From an uncultured Lachnospiraceae bacterium (GTDB lineage Bacteria > Bacillota > Clostridia > Lachnospirales > Lachnospiraceae), in NCBI GenBank assembly GCA_947630025.1, contig CANRFZ010000017.1:1-64000 (forward strand): a stretch of DNA of 64,000 nt, read 5' to 3'. The position numbers were made by a program, and so were the translations under genes. Shown one piece after another: positions 8,051-16,338 of this stretch. Under the pieces are notes generated by a model. It was not told where the DNA came from. It did no database searches and saw nothing but the letters and a program-made list of their open reading frames with translations. How positions within the stretch are numbered: position 1 is the stretch's first letter; the number at the start of each line of letters is the position of its first letter.

Positions 8051-9236
8051 TCATCAACGCCTCCGTCTGTCGATATGCGCTTTCAATAAAATCCGCCGCT
8101 CCAGACGCCCCGGAACAAGAACGGAAATCCGCGCTACACTCCCTTGCTGCCTCCCCGTATGCGCCGTTTTGCAGGACTTCCCGCACGGCTGCGCGGATAC
8201 CGTCAGCCGAATCGTCGGTGAGCATAACGCCCGCGTCCATTTCCGCCGTTCTTCTCGCCACCGCCCACTGCTCGCCCGTCTGTGGATACAGAATCATCGG
8301 CGCCGCCATATACAGGCTCTCGGAGACACTGTTCATGCCGCAGTGGGTAAGAAAAGCGTCCGCCGCGGCGAGAACCGCAGGCTGGTTAACATACGGATAC
8401 ACACTGACATTGTCCGGCAGTGTGCGGAACACATCGCTGTCCGCCGCCTTTTTACAGGATATGACGACGTCCACATTTTCCTCCCGCAACGCTTCGATGC
8501 AGCGATTGTAAAAGTCCGGTTTGTCGTATATCACTGTTCCCAGAGAAATATAAACGAGCGGCCTGTCTTTCTTTTTGTCCGGTTCGCTGTCGGAAAAAAC
8601 CGATGGCCCGACAAAGGCGTAATGACTGGAGAAACTTTCCGCATACGGCTGGAAACGCCGCGAGGTATAGACAACCGTGTCCGTTTCATTGTCGCTTTGC
8701 ACAAGAGACAACGCGCTCTTTACATGATAGCCGAGCGGCCTGAGTTTTTTCAATTCACGCGCGATCCGCGGAAGGCCGAAAACCATATCCGCCAGTTCTC
8801 CCGGCGAATGTTTCATATACCGCGAGGACAGTTGATTAAAGGCAAACGTGCTGGTAGATACTACCATCGGCACATGATGTTTCTGGGCGTTCAACCTGCC
8901 CCAAAAGCAGACCGAGTCCGTATATACGACGTCGGGCCGGAATGTCCGGAACTCGTCGTCCAGAAAAGCGTCCATGCGAAGCGTAACTCTGATATCCTGT
9001 ATCGTCATTTCCGTCGTGGAAACCCGTTTTAATCCGGCCTCCTCCTTCTGCGTCAGTGCGGGGAGATACGCATCACAGGATACAAATTCCGCGCCGGATG
9101 CCGCAATCTTTCCGGCAAATTCATCAAACGAATAAAACCTGACCGCATTCCCGCGTCTGACCAGTTCTGCCGCGACAGGAAGCATGGGATTGGTATGACC
9201 GTGCGCCGGAATACAGAAAAAGGCTATCCTTTTCAA
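8046..9236 (-). CDS. MGT-type family 1 glycosyltransferase
   Basis: A 396-residue GT-B enzyme of the macrolide glycosyltransferase type, expected to transfer a sugar from a UDP-sugar to a small hydrophobic acceptor in the cytoplasm. It shows PAHGHTNPMLPVA near the N-terminus and the donor-binding C-terminal block FLTHCGMNSVSESLYMAAPMI followed by PQTGEQ. The N-terminal beta-strand KRIAFFCIPA requires the upstream start, which is a TTG overlapping the stop of the AbrB-like gene as TTGA, so the two are coupled. Length is normal for the family (about 390-400). The acceptor is unknown; members detoxify antibiotics or decorate lipids. Confidence 0.88.
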   Translation of the reverse strand: MKRIAFFCIPAHGHTNPMLPVAAELVRRGNAVRFYSFDEFAGKIAASGAEFVSCDAYLPALTQKEEAGLKRVSTTEMTIQDIRVTLRMDAFLDDEFRTFRPDVVYTDSVCFWGRLNAQKHHVPMVVSTSTFAFNQLSSRYMKHSPGELADMVFGLPRIARELKKLRPLGYHVKSALSLVQSDNETDTVVYTSRRFQPYAESFSSHYAFVGPSVFSDSEPDKKKDRPLVYISLGTVIYDKPDFYNRCIEALREENVDVVISCKKAADSDVFRTLPDNVSVYPYVNQPAVLAAADAFLTHCGMNSVSESLYMAAPMILYPQTGEQWAVARRTAEMDAGVMLTDDSADGIRAAVREVLQNGAYGEAARECSADFRSCSGASGAADFIESAYRQTEALMI

Positions 9237-9523
9237 TCGGCTTCACCGTCCTTTTCCCTATATGCCATATCAAATAATTCAGCAAACGCTCCCTTTGGCG
9301 GAATAGCGATCCCCCGCTGCCGGTCACCGAGAAGGAGCAGGGTGTCTCCGGGTTTGATGTCAAAGACATCCCGCGCCTGTTTCGGGATCACGATCTGTCC
9401 TTTCTCGCCGACAGTGGCGGTCCAAGCGTATTTTCCTTCCGGCGCTTTCATCTGCTTTGCCGCTTTCTCGTTTTTTGCTTCTTCCATATTCGTTCTTGTT
9501 TTCACGTTCGTTCCCTCTTTCAC
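9233..9523 (-). CDS. AbrB/MazE/SpoVT-type DNA-binding regulator
   Basis: The last 70 residues form a swapped-hairpin AbrB domain: TATVGEKGQIVIPKQARDVF followed by IKPGDTLLLLGD. Proteins of this type bind DNA as dimers and often repress their own promoter. The start is uncertain: GTG at 9523 (96 residues), ATG at 9487 and ATG at 9451 are all in frame, and the first 24 residues are low-complexity and charged. A consensus promoter lies at 9632-9660 with a palindrome on its -10 box, which suits autoregulation. It is coupled by overlap to the MGT glycosyltransferase, so it probably controls that gene. Confidence 0.85.
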   Translation of the reverse strand: MKEGTNVKTRTNMEEAKNEKAAKQMKAPEGKYAWTATVGEKGQIVIPKQARDVFDIKPGDTLLLLGDRQRGIAIPPKGAFAELFDMAYREKDGEAD

Positions 9524-9610
9524 GCTCTTTGCTTTTTCCTGTTCCCTGTTTCTTTCTCGTTCCTTCTTTCACATTTTCCGCTCTTTCTGCTATTCTCATT
9601 TGAAGTTAGA

Positions 9611-9641
9611 AAAGTATGATTTGTATAACTTATTATACTTT
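9611..9641 (-). promoter_or_regulatory. Nested palindromic operator over the abrB-like promoter
   Basis: The inner palindrome is GTATAA-CTTA-TTATAC (9623-9638), and it overlaps the -10 box of the promoter at 9632-9660. Outer arms AAAGTAT and ATACTTT (9611-9617 and 9635-9641) add a second symmetric pair. The AbrB-like product of the gene it drives is the obvious candidate binder; that link is inference. Confidence 0.55.
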
Positions 9642-9660
9642 AAGCACATGGAGATGTCAA
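9632..9660 (-). promoter_or_regulatory. Sigma-A-type promoter for abrB-like/MGT pair
   Basis: On the minus strand TTGACA (9660-9655) and TATAAT (9637-9632) are separated by exactly 17 bases. This is a full consensus promoter about 110 bases upstream of the longest AbrB-like start. Confidence 0.85.
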
Positions 9661-9707
9661 GAAACACTTTTCTCTGTTATGCACTTTTCTCTGCCCTAGC
9701 CCGTCCA

Positions 9708-9800
9708 TTCTTTTTCATATGGCTCGCTCCTTCTTTTTCATATAGCCCGCCCCGCTCCTTCTTTTTCATATAGCCCGCCCCGCTCCTTCTTTTTCATATG
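9708..9800. repeat. 28-bp tandem repeat
   Basis: A unit beginning gctccttctttttcata recurs at 9726, 9754 and 9782, with partial copies on both sides. It lies between the AbrB-like promoter and the tRNA-Gly terminator. There are no unique spacers, so it is a minisatellite rather than a CRISPR. Confidence 0.8.
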
Positions 9801-9838
9801 AAAAAAGCGGAAACCACCGATGACCGGCATTTCCGCTA
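9801..9838 (-). terminator. Terminator after tRNA-Gly
   Basis: On the minus strand the arms AGCGGAAA and TTTCCGCT are followed by a run of six T residues. It begins about ten bases after the tRNA 3' end. Confidence 0.85.
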
Positions 9839-9847
9839 AAAGAAAAG

Positions 9848-9919
9848 AGCGCGAGACGGGACTCGAACCCGCGACCCCGACCTTGGCAAGGTCGTGCTCC
9901 ACCACTGAGCCACTCGCGC
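9848..9919 (-). tRNA. tRNA-Gly (anticodon GCC)
   Basis: The 72-nucleotide sequence folds as a cloverleaf: acceptor arms GCGCGAG and CTCGCGC, D-stem GCTC/GAGC, anticodon stem CGACC/GGTCG with loop TTGCCAA (anticodon GCC), and T-arm GCGGG-TTCGAGT-CCCGT. The discriminator base is T. CCA is not encoded, since TCTTTT follows, so it must be added by CCA-adding enzyme. A terminator follows directly, so this is a monocistronic tRNA. Confidence 0.95.
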
Positions 9920-10017
9920 ACACTGCATATTACCTGTCCGGGCTTTTCGCTCGGACAAGTAATAATATACTATATGGATTTTGCTTTGTCAACCACAAAA
10001 TATAATTTTATTGCCGC

Positions 10018-11709
10018 CTATCGGTAGTTCATGTCCGCCTCGTCCAGCTTGCCCGCGTATTTTACCCGGTAGATCCGTTCCAGCGACTCGTTGAGACGCT
10101 CCTCGGTGATCGTGCCGTCTTCGACCGCTTTCAGCACGCCTTCATATGCCGTCTGAAAATCCTCCGGCATCAGCAGCATATCCGCTCCGGCCTGAAGCGC
10201 CATCACCGCCGCCTGATCCGCGGTGTAATATTCCGTGATCGAGCCCATATTCAGCGCATCTGTGACGACCACGCCCTGAAAGCCCAGCTCGCCCCGCAAG
10301 ATATCGGTGATTACCTTCTTTGACAACGAGGACGGTACTGCCTCCTCATCCAGCGACACCGCTACCGCATGGCTCACCATCACAAAATCCGCGCCCGCCG
10401 CGATTCCCTGCTGAAAAGGCACGAAGTCCGAAGCGCGCATCTCGTCCAGCGTCTTGGTGATCTCCGCCCTGCCTTCGTGGGTGTCGCCCTCCGCGCTCCC
10501 CAGCCCCGGAAAATGTTTCAGGCAGGCGCTGACCTTCTGCTCCTCGATCCCACTTACGGTCTCGGCCACCATGCTGCCGACGATCTGCGGATCTGTGCCG
10601 AACGTGCGGCTGCCCAGCGTATCTATGCCCTCCACCGTCACATCGGCGACCGGCGCGAAATCCAGATTGAATCCCAGACCGCTGAGATAAGCGCCGATGT
10701 CCGCCCCGGCCTGATGCGCCTGCGCGGTATCGCCAGACGCGCCGATATCCGCCATGGCTCCCACGTCTGCCACGTCGATACTGCTATTGGCCACACGGCT
10801 GACCGTGCCGCCTTCCTCATCCACCGCCAGAAAGATCGGGTATCTGCTCATCGAAGACGTTCCGGCGAGCATCTGCTTTAACTGCTCCTCGTCAACGATA
10901 TTTTTGTCAAAATAAATCAGGCCGCCTATCGCGCACTCATTCAAAGCCGTCTGGGTTCCCTCTCCCGCCTGTACCGCGGTGCCGACGCCCGTCAGCGCCT
11001 CCGGCGTTATGATAAAGAGTCCCGCCACTTTATCCTGCAGGGGCATCTCGGAAATGCAGGCGTCCACCATATCTCCCAGATAGTCTTCTTCCGCCGTCTC
11101 CGTCTCCTCGGTATCGTAGGACTCGGGGGCGTCGATCACGATTTCACCGGCTTCCTCCGCTTCCTGCGCCGCCTGTGCTTCTGCCTCCAGCCTTGCCTGC
11201 TCCTCCGCCTGTTGTCTGGCCTTAACGTTTCTCATAATCCTGCTGCCAACCACAATGCCGCAGCCGGCCAGCGCCGCCAGAAACACCAAGACAACGGAAT
11301 AACAGATGAGCTGATTCCGTATCCGCCTGCGCCTGCGGAACGCCCGCCGCTCGTCCTCAGGTTCTTCCTCCTCGTCGTCTTCGCCCTCGTCGACTTCTTC
11401 TTCATCGGCTTCCTCTGCGTCATCTTCTTCCTCGTCGGCTTCGTTCTCGTCAACTTCGTCTGCGCCGTCTTCTTCCTCGTCGGTTTCTTCGGCGCTGTCT
11501 CCGTCCTCGTCAGCTTCGTCTGCGCCGCCTTCTTCCCCATCGGCTTCTTCTATGTCGGATTCCTCTATAGCCTGCTGCGCGGAATCGTCCTCCCAAGACG
11601 CCTCTCCGTCTTGCCCGATAGCGGATTCTTCGTCAGCTTCGCCGTCAAACCCTTCGTTCTCGTATTCTTCATCCCGGTACTTGTTTCTGCCGCCGAATAA
11701 TTTACCCAT
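10018..11709 (-). CDS. Membrane-anchored GH3 beta-N-acetylhexosaminidase-like protein
   Basis: The C-terminal roughly 370 residues form a glycoside hydrolase family 3 N-terminal domain of the NagZ/NagA type: AVDEEGGTVSRV, then KHFPGLGS with the D-T-H loop, and the predicted nucleophile Asp in VVTDALNM. Such enzymes remove N-acetylglucosamine from muropeptides or chitooligosaccharides. Residues 1-130 (start at ATG 11709, GGGGAG upstream) are extremely rich in Glu and Asp; then comes an Arg cluster (RRAFRRRRRIR) and one membrane helix (LICYSVVLVFLAALAGCGIV). The positive cluster predicts the acidic tail inside and the catalytic domain outside. A GTG at 11787 is a less likely start because it lacks a binding site. 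Confidence 0.85.
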   Translation of the reverse strand: MGKLFGGRNKYRDEEYENEGFDGEADEESAIGQDGEASWEDDSAQQAIEESDIEEADGEEGGADEADEDGDSAEETDEEEDGADEVDENEADEEEDDAEEADEEEVDEGEDDEEEEPEDERRAFRRRRRIRNQLICYSVVLVFLAALAGCGIVVGSRIMRNVKARQQAEEQARLEAEAQAAQEAEEAGEIVIDAPESYDTEETETAEEDYLGDMVDACISEMPLQDKVAGLFIITPEALTGVGTAVQAGEGTQTALNECAIGGLIYFDKNIVDEEQLKQMLAGTSSMSRYPIFLAVDEEGGTVSRVANSSIDVADVGAMADIGASGDTAQAHQAGADIGAYLSGLGFNLDFAPVADVTVEGIDTLGSRTFGTDPQIVGSMVAETVSGIEEQKVSACLKHFPGLGSAEGDTHEGRAEITKTLDEMRASDFVPFQQGIAAGADFVMVSHAVAVSLDEEAVPSSLSKKVITDILRGELGFQGVVVTDALNMGSITEYYTADQAAVMALQAGADMLLMPEDFQTAYEGVLKAVEDGTITEERLNESLERIYRVKYAGKLDEADMNYR

Positions 11710-11792
11710 ATGACTCCCCATTCCTGCCGTCCGTGCATCCATCTGCCATGGCACCGGCCTGTGATGCAGGCGCGCGCCTACAGACACAATAT

Positions 11793-11817
11793 ATAGTATG
11801 TGACAAGTATACTATAA
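11793..11817. promoter_or_regulatory. Perfect 8-bp-arm inverted repeat upstream of GH3 gene
   Basis: TATAGTAT (11793-11800) and ATACTATA (11810-11817) flank the 9-base spacer gtgacaagt. It lies about 85 bases upstream of the GH3 start and has the size of a dimeric repressor operator. No cognate regulator is adjacent. Confidence 0.45.
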
Positions 11818-11859
11818 CCTATTTTGACAAAATGCGCCACCCTTTTTCTTATCCGTTAT

Positions 11860-11940
11860 CGATTTTGTTTCTCGGCTTTATTTCTCGATTTTATTTCTTG
11901 ACTTTGTTTCTCGATTTTATTTCTATCCTTTATTGATTTT
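11860..11940. repeat. Short degenerate tandem repeat, T-rich
   Basis: A unit close to tttctcgattttat is repeated about five times with variation. It lies in the 940-base gap between the GH3 gene and the hydrogenase-like gene. It does not encode a convincing protein. Confidence 0.6.
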
Positions 11941-11974
11941 GCCTTTATGCAGGATCGAATTTTTAACGCAAAGC

Positions 11975-12012
11975 GAAGCGGGTATCAATTCCTCAGAATC
12001 AATACCCGCTTC
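11975..12012. other. Long hairpin
   Basis: GAAGCGGGTAT (11975-11985) pairs perfectly with ATACCCGCTTC (12002-12012). After two mismatches, ATTC and GAAT add a further short stem around a 4-base loop. It has no T-run on either side, so it is not a classical terminator. It could close the transcript that starts at the strong minus-strand promoter near 12264. Confidence 0.6.
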
Positions 12013-12263
12013 TATACCTCGCTATCCAATGGTCCTTACCTCCATTTTTCTTCCGTACTCTTTCCATTTCTCTTTCGTTTGTATTCCTATACTGTAACGT
12101 GCTATCTTCTTCTCTTTAGTGTACCGTTACTTCTTCTTATGTACTCGACTACGTTTTTTCATTGGTTCCCTATTCATTTGTACTTTAAATGGATTTAGGT
12201 GTTCGTTGGACCGTACCTCTCTTTCTTTCAGATTATCTATGTGAACTTGTTGTTTATGGTTTT

Positions 12264-12291
12264 ATTATAACAACCCATTTTAATTTGTCAA
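12264..12291 (-). promoter_or_regulatory. Strong orphan promoter reading minus
   Basis: TTGACA (12291-12286) and TATAAT (12269-12264) are spaced by 16 bases. The next supported gene in that direction starts 550 bases away (GH3, 11709). The transcript in between is purine-rich and has no ORF longer than about 22 codons that I can see. It may be a long leader or an independent small RNA. Confidence 0.65.
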
Positions 12292-12505
12292 CACATTTTT
12301 TCAAAAAAAATAAAATTTTTTCATATTTTTTCTTTTTATGCCAAATTCTCTCTTTTTTCACATATTTTTCAAGCAATTTACAGTTAATTGCAATTCTCTA
12401 CGCAGACCAATAACGATACCGCACCGTTGGCGGCGCCGGACTTCTCCCGGCAGTCCGGCGGCCATCTCCCGAATACTTTCCGCAGCGGATTTCGCCTTGC
12501 TATAA

Positions 12506-12535
12506 AAAAAGGGTTATGCGCTGCACAACCCTTTT
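12506..12535 (-). terminator. Terminator after the hydrogenase-like gene
   Basis: AAAAAGGGTT-A-TGC and GCA-C-AACCCTTTTT form a stable stem with A/T runs on both sides. It lies about 120 bases past the stop at 12652, and can act in both directions. Confidence 0.8.
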
Positions 12536-12651
12536 TCTTTCCGTTCGATTCCGTTATTTCATTCCGTTACTTTATTCTGCTATTTCACTGCCGTTCCGTT
12601 CTGCTTTTCACCTGATCGGTTCATCCTGTCACGGCAGTTCCGCTTCCGACA

Positions 12652-14610
12652 TCAGTCGCACGCATTCAGCGCGTCCAGCTTCTGCTTGATGTCTGCGGAG
12701 ACATTCTTCACCATGTCTGCCGACGCCGCGATCTCCTCGGTGGATGCCGCCAGATTGGTGACGCGCACGTTGACGCTGTCGATAATATCGATCAGCTTCT
12801 CCGCGTCGGACAGAAGATCGGCAATCGCGTGCTGGATCTGCTCCTTGTTGGCGTCGCTATCGCTTGCCGTCTCCTTGGACAGATCGGCCAGCTTCTTGAT
12901 ATTCTCGGCGATGATGGCAAAGCCCCTGCCGGACTCTCCGGCTCTGGCGGCCTCGATGCTCGCGTTCAGCGCCAGCAGATTGGTCTCCTCGGCCACGTTG
13001 GTGATCTCGCTATTGTTTTCCTCCAGCTTGATCAGCAGATTCTGAATCGCATTCAGCGCCGCTTTCAACTGGTCGCAGAAAGAAACCACGTCGGACATGG
13101 AGGCAGAGATGCCGCTGCTCTCCTCGGCGTTGTTCGTATTGCCCGCGGCCATATCGCTGATGGACGAATCCAGCGTCTCGAAGTCGCCGTTCACGCCGAC
13201 AATCATCCCTTCGATCATTTCATTCTTCTGCCGGATCTCATCATTCCTGACTTCCATCTCCTCCGCCATGCGCTTCGCTTCTTCGCCGTCGCGCTCGACC
13301 TCGCCCTTGACGTACTGGATGCAGTTGTCCTTATGGTTGCACTCGTTGTAGATCGCGGTAGCCATCTCCTGGCAGCTGTTGTAACCGCACGCAGAGCAGT
13401 TAATCTTGCGCTGCTTCTCCGTGTGTTTATCCATATCGTCAAAAATCGCGTTCAGCGCAGACGTGGAAGGCTGCTTGATCTCCAAGCCCTTGGACTTGTC
13501 CGTGTAATGCCTGATAAAGTCGTTGATATCCAAATCCTTGAACTGTTTGTTAAAGCGATCCAATCTCTGTTTCGGCGTCAGATTCCTGCTCCATGCGTTC
13601 TGTCTGCCGTTCCGCTTGCTGGCCTCTTTGATCTTCTGCAGCTCATAGAGCGTGTCGTCCGTCTTTGTCTTAACCTCCTCGACGCCGGTGCCGTAGATGC
13701 AGCCTTTGGCGCAGTTGAGGGCGTCAACCATAAACGGCAGCTCTTTCTTGCCGAGCACTCTCGTCTTATAATCTTCCAGAAATTCGTAGGCGTGCTTTTC
13801 GCCTTCGATCTGCCGGATAAAGATCTCCTCGCCGCAGAACCAGTATACGTTTTCTTTCAGGCCGCCGGGCATCGGGTAGATGGAGCCGAGGCCGTACTCG
13901 ATCTCGTCCTTGACGGACGGGCCGGAAATATTGTGCTTCCGCACATAGTCCATCAGATGATCGAAAGTCACGTTGTACGACACATAGCCGCCGCAGTTGG
14001 GATCGTCGATCTCGTTCTTCTTGGCGATGCACGGACTGATAAACGCCAGCTTGTCCGGCACCTTCATATATTTCTTCACATAGATCGCGCCGCACATCAT
14101 CGGCGAATGAACCGGCACCAGACTGGGAATCAGCTCCGGTATGTACTTCTCGATATAACCGACGATCGCCGGACATGGCTGCGAAATGCCGCCCGTAAAA
14201 TTGTGCTCCGTAATATATTTGATGTAACCCCATGTGGTGATGTCCGCGCCGAAGCTGACGCTGATAATGCGGTTTACGCCGAGCTGCTTCAAGCCGCCCA
14301 GCACGCTGCCGTATTCCCGCGGATAATTTGCCAGAAACGCCGGCGCCAGCAGAAGCGATATTTTTTCGCCCCGCTTCAGATCCTCAAAAAACCTCTCCGT
14401 GTCATCATGGAAACTCCGCGCCTCATGCGCGCAGGCGTCGAAGCAGGCGCCGCAGGCTACACACTGGCTGCCGTCCACGACAATCCGGTTCTCTCCGTCC
14501 TCCACTACGGCGTGATTCGCCGTCAGGACGGGGCAGGCCGAAATACATCTGTTGCAGCCCACGCAGTTATCGTTTGTAAATACCAATGAGTCGGGTTTTT
14601 GGTTCGCCAT
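12652..14610 (-). CDS. Sensory [FeFe]-hydrogenase-like domain fused to MCP signalling domain
   Basis: The 652-residue soluble protein has, in order: two ferredoxin 4Fe-4S motifs ([11 protein letters not shown] at 16-26; [11 protein letters not shown]), an H-cluster domain with altered signatures ([42 protein letters not shown]), a further Fe-S motif ([10 protein letters not shown] with two later Cys), a coiled coil, and an MCP signalling tip ([22 protein letters not shown]). Group C/D-type sensory hydrogenases are believed to sense H2 or redox state rather than catalyse turnover. The MCP tip would signal to CheA/CheW. No membrane segment is seen, so it is a cytoplasmic receptor. It is monocistronic, with a good GGAGG at its ATG. 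Confidence 0.88.
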   Translation of the reverse strand: MANQKPDSLVFTNDNCVGCNRCISACPVLTANHAVVEDGENRIVVDGSQCVACGACFDACAHEARSFHDDTERFFEDLKRGEKISLLLAPAFLANYPREYGSVLGGLKQLGVNRIISVSFGADITTWGYIKYITEHNFTGGISQPCPAIVGYIEKYIPELIPSLVPVHSPMMCGAIYVKKYMKVPDKLAFISPCIAKKNEIDDPNCGGYVSYNVTFDHLMDYVRKHNISGPSVKDEIEYGLGSIYPMPGGLKENVYWFCGEEIFIRQIEGEKHAYEFLEDYKTRVLGKKELPFMVDALNCAKGCIYGTGVEEVKTKTDDTLYELQKIKEASKRNGRQNAWSRNLTPKQRLDRFNKQFKDLDINDFIRHYTDKSKGLEIKQPSTSALNAIFDDMDKHTEKQRKINCSACGYNSCQEMATAIYNECNHKDNCIQYVKGEVERDGEEAKRMAEEMEVRNDEIRQKNEMIEGMIVGVNGDFETLDSSISDMAAGNTNNAEESSGISASMSDVVSFCDQLKAALNAIQNLLIKLEENNSEITNVAEETNLLALNASIEAARAGESGRGFAIIAENIKKLADLSKETASDSDANKEQIQHAIADLLSDAEKLIDIIDSVNVRVTNLAASTEEIAASADMVKNVSADIKQKLDALNACD

Positions 14611-14795
14611 TTACTCGTACCTCCGTATTTTACCGATACTTTTGTAACTATGACTGTAAAATTACGCAATTTTTATTAATTATACATTATTTTATTGTAA
14701 AAAGAAAGCAAAAAATGTGCATTTCTCCAAAAAATTGACGAAAATTACGCAAAAAAGGGAAAAAATATGCGGCGGCCCCACCCCATCAGGGAGCA

Positions 14796-14873
14796 GGAAA
14801 CCACCGCCAAGTCAAAAACGCATAGACCGCTTCCAGGCTAAAATGTAAAGAAACCGCCGCCAAGAAAAAAACG
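14796..14873. repeat. Two 25-bp near-direct repeats upstream of hydrogenase-like gene
   Basis: Copies at 14796-14820 and 14849-14873 share a GAAACC(A/G)CCGCCAAG core followed by an A-rich end. They lie in the 323-base gap between lysC and the hydrogenase-like gene. On the minus strand GGCGG of the nearer copy could pair with CCGCC at about 14772, just before a T-rich stretch, so the region may hold the lysC terminator. That reading is tentative. Confidence 0.45.
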
Positions 14874-14933
14874 TCAAATCACAAAAATTCTCTGTCAACG
14901 CCAAGCAGAAAACCCAGCATCTGCGATAAGCTA

Positions 14934-16253
14934 TTATATCTGAATCCTGACAAAAATATCGTAAATCGCCTTGATCGCCGTCTCGAAATCGGAGTTCGCG
15001 ACGCCGATAATAATATTTAACTCGCTGGAACCCTGATCGATCATCTTTACGTTGACGTTGGAATGCGCCAGCGCGGAGAAGATCCTGCCCGCCGTGCCGC
15101 GCGTGGACTTCATACCGCGGCCCACCACCGCGATCAGCGCCAGATCCGCCTCGATCTCGATGTGATCCGGCTCCGCCAGCCTGTGGATGCCGGACACAAC
15201 CTGCTGCTCTTTGTGCATAAACTCGTCCTGATGGACAAACACCGTCATCGTGTCGATTCCGGACGGAACGTGCTCGAACGAGATGCCGTTTTCCTCAAAC
15301 GCCTGCAGCACTTTGCGCCCAAAGCCGATCTCGGAGTTCATCATGTCTTTGTCGATATTGACCGAGCAGAACCCTTTTTTGCCCGCTATGCCGGTAATGA
15401 CATACTTCGGCTTCTGACAGGTGCTCTCCACGATCCACGTGCCGTTGTCGTCCGGCGCGTTCGTATTCCGGATGTTGATCGGAATCCCTTCCCTTCTGAC
15501 CGGAAAGATCGCGTCTTCGTGAAGCACCGTGGCGCCCATGTACGCCAGCTCGCGCAGCTCTTTGTAGGTAATCGTCTCGATCGTCTCCGGCTTATAGATG
15601 ATGCGCGGATCGGCGATCAGGAAGCCCGATACGTCAGTCCAGTTCTCATATACGTCCGCCTTGACCGCACGCGCCACGATAGAGCCCGTGATGTCGGAGC
15701 CGCCTCTGGAAAAAGTCTTCACCCTGCCGTCCGCATACGCGCCGTAGAAGCCCGGAATCACCGCCGCCTCCACGCCCTGCAGCCGCTCGCGCAGCCTCGT
15801 GTTGGTCTCCTCGGCGGCGAACTCGCCGTTGTCCTGAAAGAGAATCACTTCCGCGGCGTCCACAAACTCGTAGTGCAGATACGCCGCCATAATGATGCCG
15901 TTCAAATATTCGCCGCGGGACGCCGCATAGTTGTCGCCCGCCTTGTCTTTAAAATTCTTTTCGATCTGTTCAAACTCGCCGTCCAGCGAAAGCTGCAGCC
16001 CCAGGCCGTCTACGATCTCCTGATACCGTTCCCGGATCGCCGCAAGCTGCGCCTTGAAGTTTTTGCCTTCCTCCGCCAGCGCATAGCAGGCGTAAAGCAT
16101 ATCCGTCACTTTCGTATCGTCCGGATTCCTCTTGCCCGGCGCGGAGGGCACGACAAACTTGCGCTTCTCGTCCGCCCGGACGATGTCACCCGCCTTTTTG
16201 AACTGCTCCGCGCTCGCCAGCGAGCTTCCGCCGAATTTTACTACCTTTCTCAT
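14934..16253 (-). CDS. lysC: Aspartate kinase
   Basis: This 439-residue enzyme phosphorylates L-aspartate, the first step toward lysine, threonine and methionine. It opens with the kinase signature VVKFGGSSLAS, and FSRGGSDITGSIVA forms the substrate and phosphate-binding site. Two ACT-type regulatory segments follow (GFCSVNIDKDMMN; LALIAVVGRGMKSTRGTAG), so feedback control is expected. Length is normal for monofunctional class enzymes. It lies 85 bases downstream of hom on the same strand, with glyA further upstream, forming an aspartate-family cluster. A threonine or lysine leader was looked for and not seen. Confidence 0.93.
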   Translation of the reverse strand: MRKVVKFGGSSLASAEQFKKAGDIVRADEKRKFVVPSAPGKRNPDDTKVTDMLYACYALAEEGKNFKAQLAAIRERYQEIVDGLGLQLSLDGEFEQIEKNFKDKAGDNYAASRGEYLNGIIMAAYLHYEFVDAAEVILFQDNGEFAAEETNTRLRERLQGVEAAVIPGFYGAYADGRVKTFSRGGSDITGSIVARAVKADVYENWTDVSGFLIADPRIIYKPETIETITYKELRELAYMGATVLHEDAIFPVRREGIPINIRNTNAPDDNGTWIVESTCQKPKYVITGIAGKKGFCSVNIDKDMMNSEIGFGRKVLQAFEENGISFEHVPSGIDTMTVFVHQDEFMHKEQQVVSGIHRLAEPDHIEIEADLALIAVVGRGMKSTRGTAGRIFSALAHSNVNVKMIDQGSSELNIIIGVANSDFETAIKAIYDIFVRIQI

Positions 16254-16338
16254 GACTTCTCTCCATTCACAGTGAAAATTTATGTCTATGACAGGATGCC
16301 TGCCCGGTCTGCTCCGGCACGGGCCGAAATCCCTGCGC

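Noticed and set aside
9708-9800. Possible CRISPR array
   Set aside because: Repeats are directly abutting with no unique spacers and no cas genes nearby.
9738-9923. 61-codon open frames over the tRNA-Gly gene
   Set aside because: They read through the tRNA and its terminator; this type of tRNA-derived false ORF is common.
11947-12615. Three small plus-strand open frames in the long intergenic region
   Set aside because: Low-complexity Phe/Tyr/Ser/Leu translations from pyrimidine-rich DNA, with no ribosome binding sites.
12829-14589. 586-codon open frame on plus opposite the hydrogenase-like gene
   Set aside because: Long antisense frames are common here because of codon bias; no domain is recognisable and the minus-strand protein is clear.
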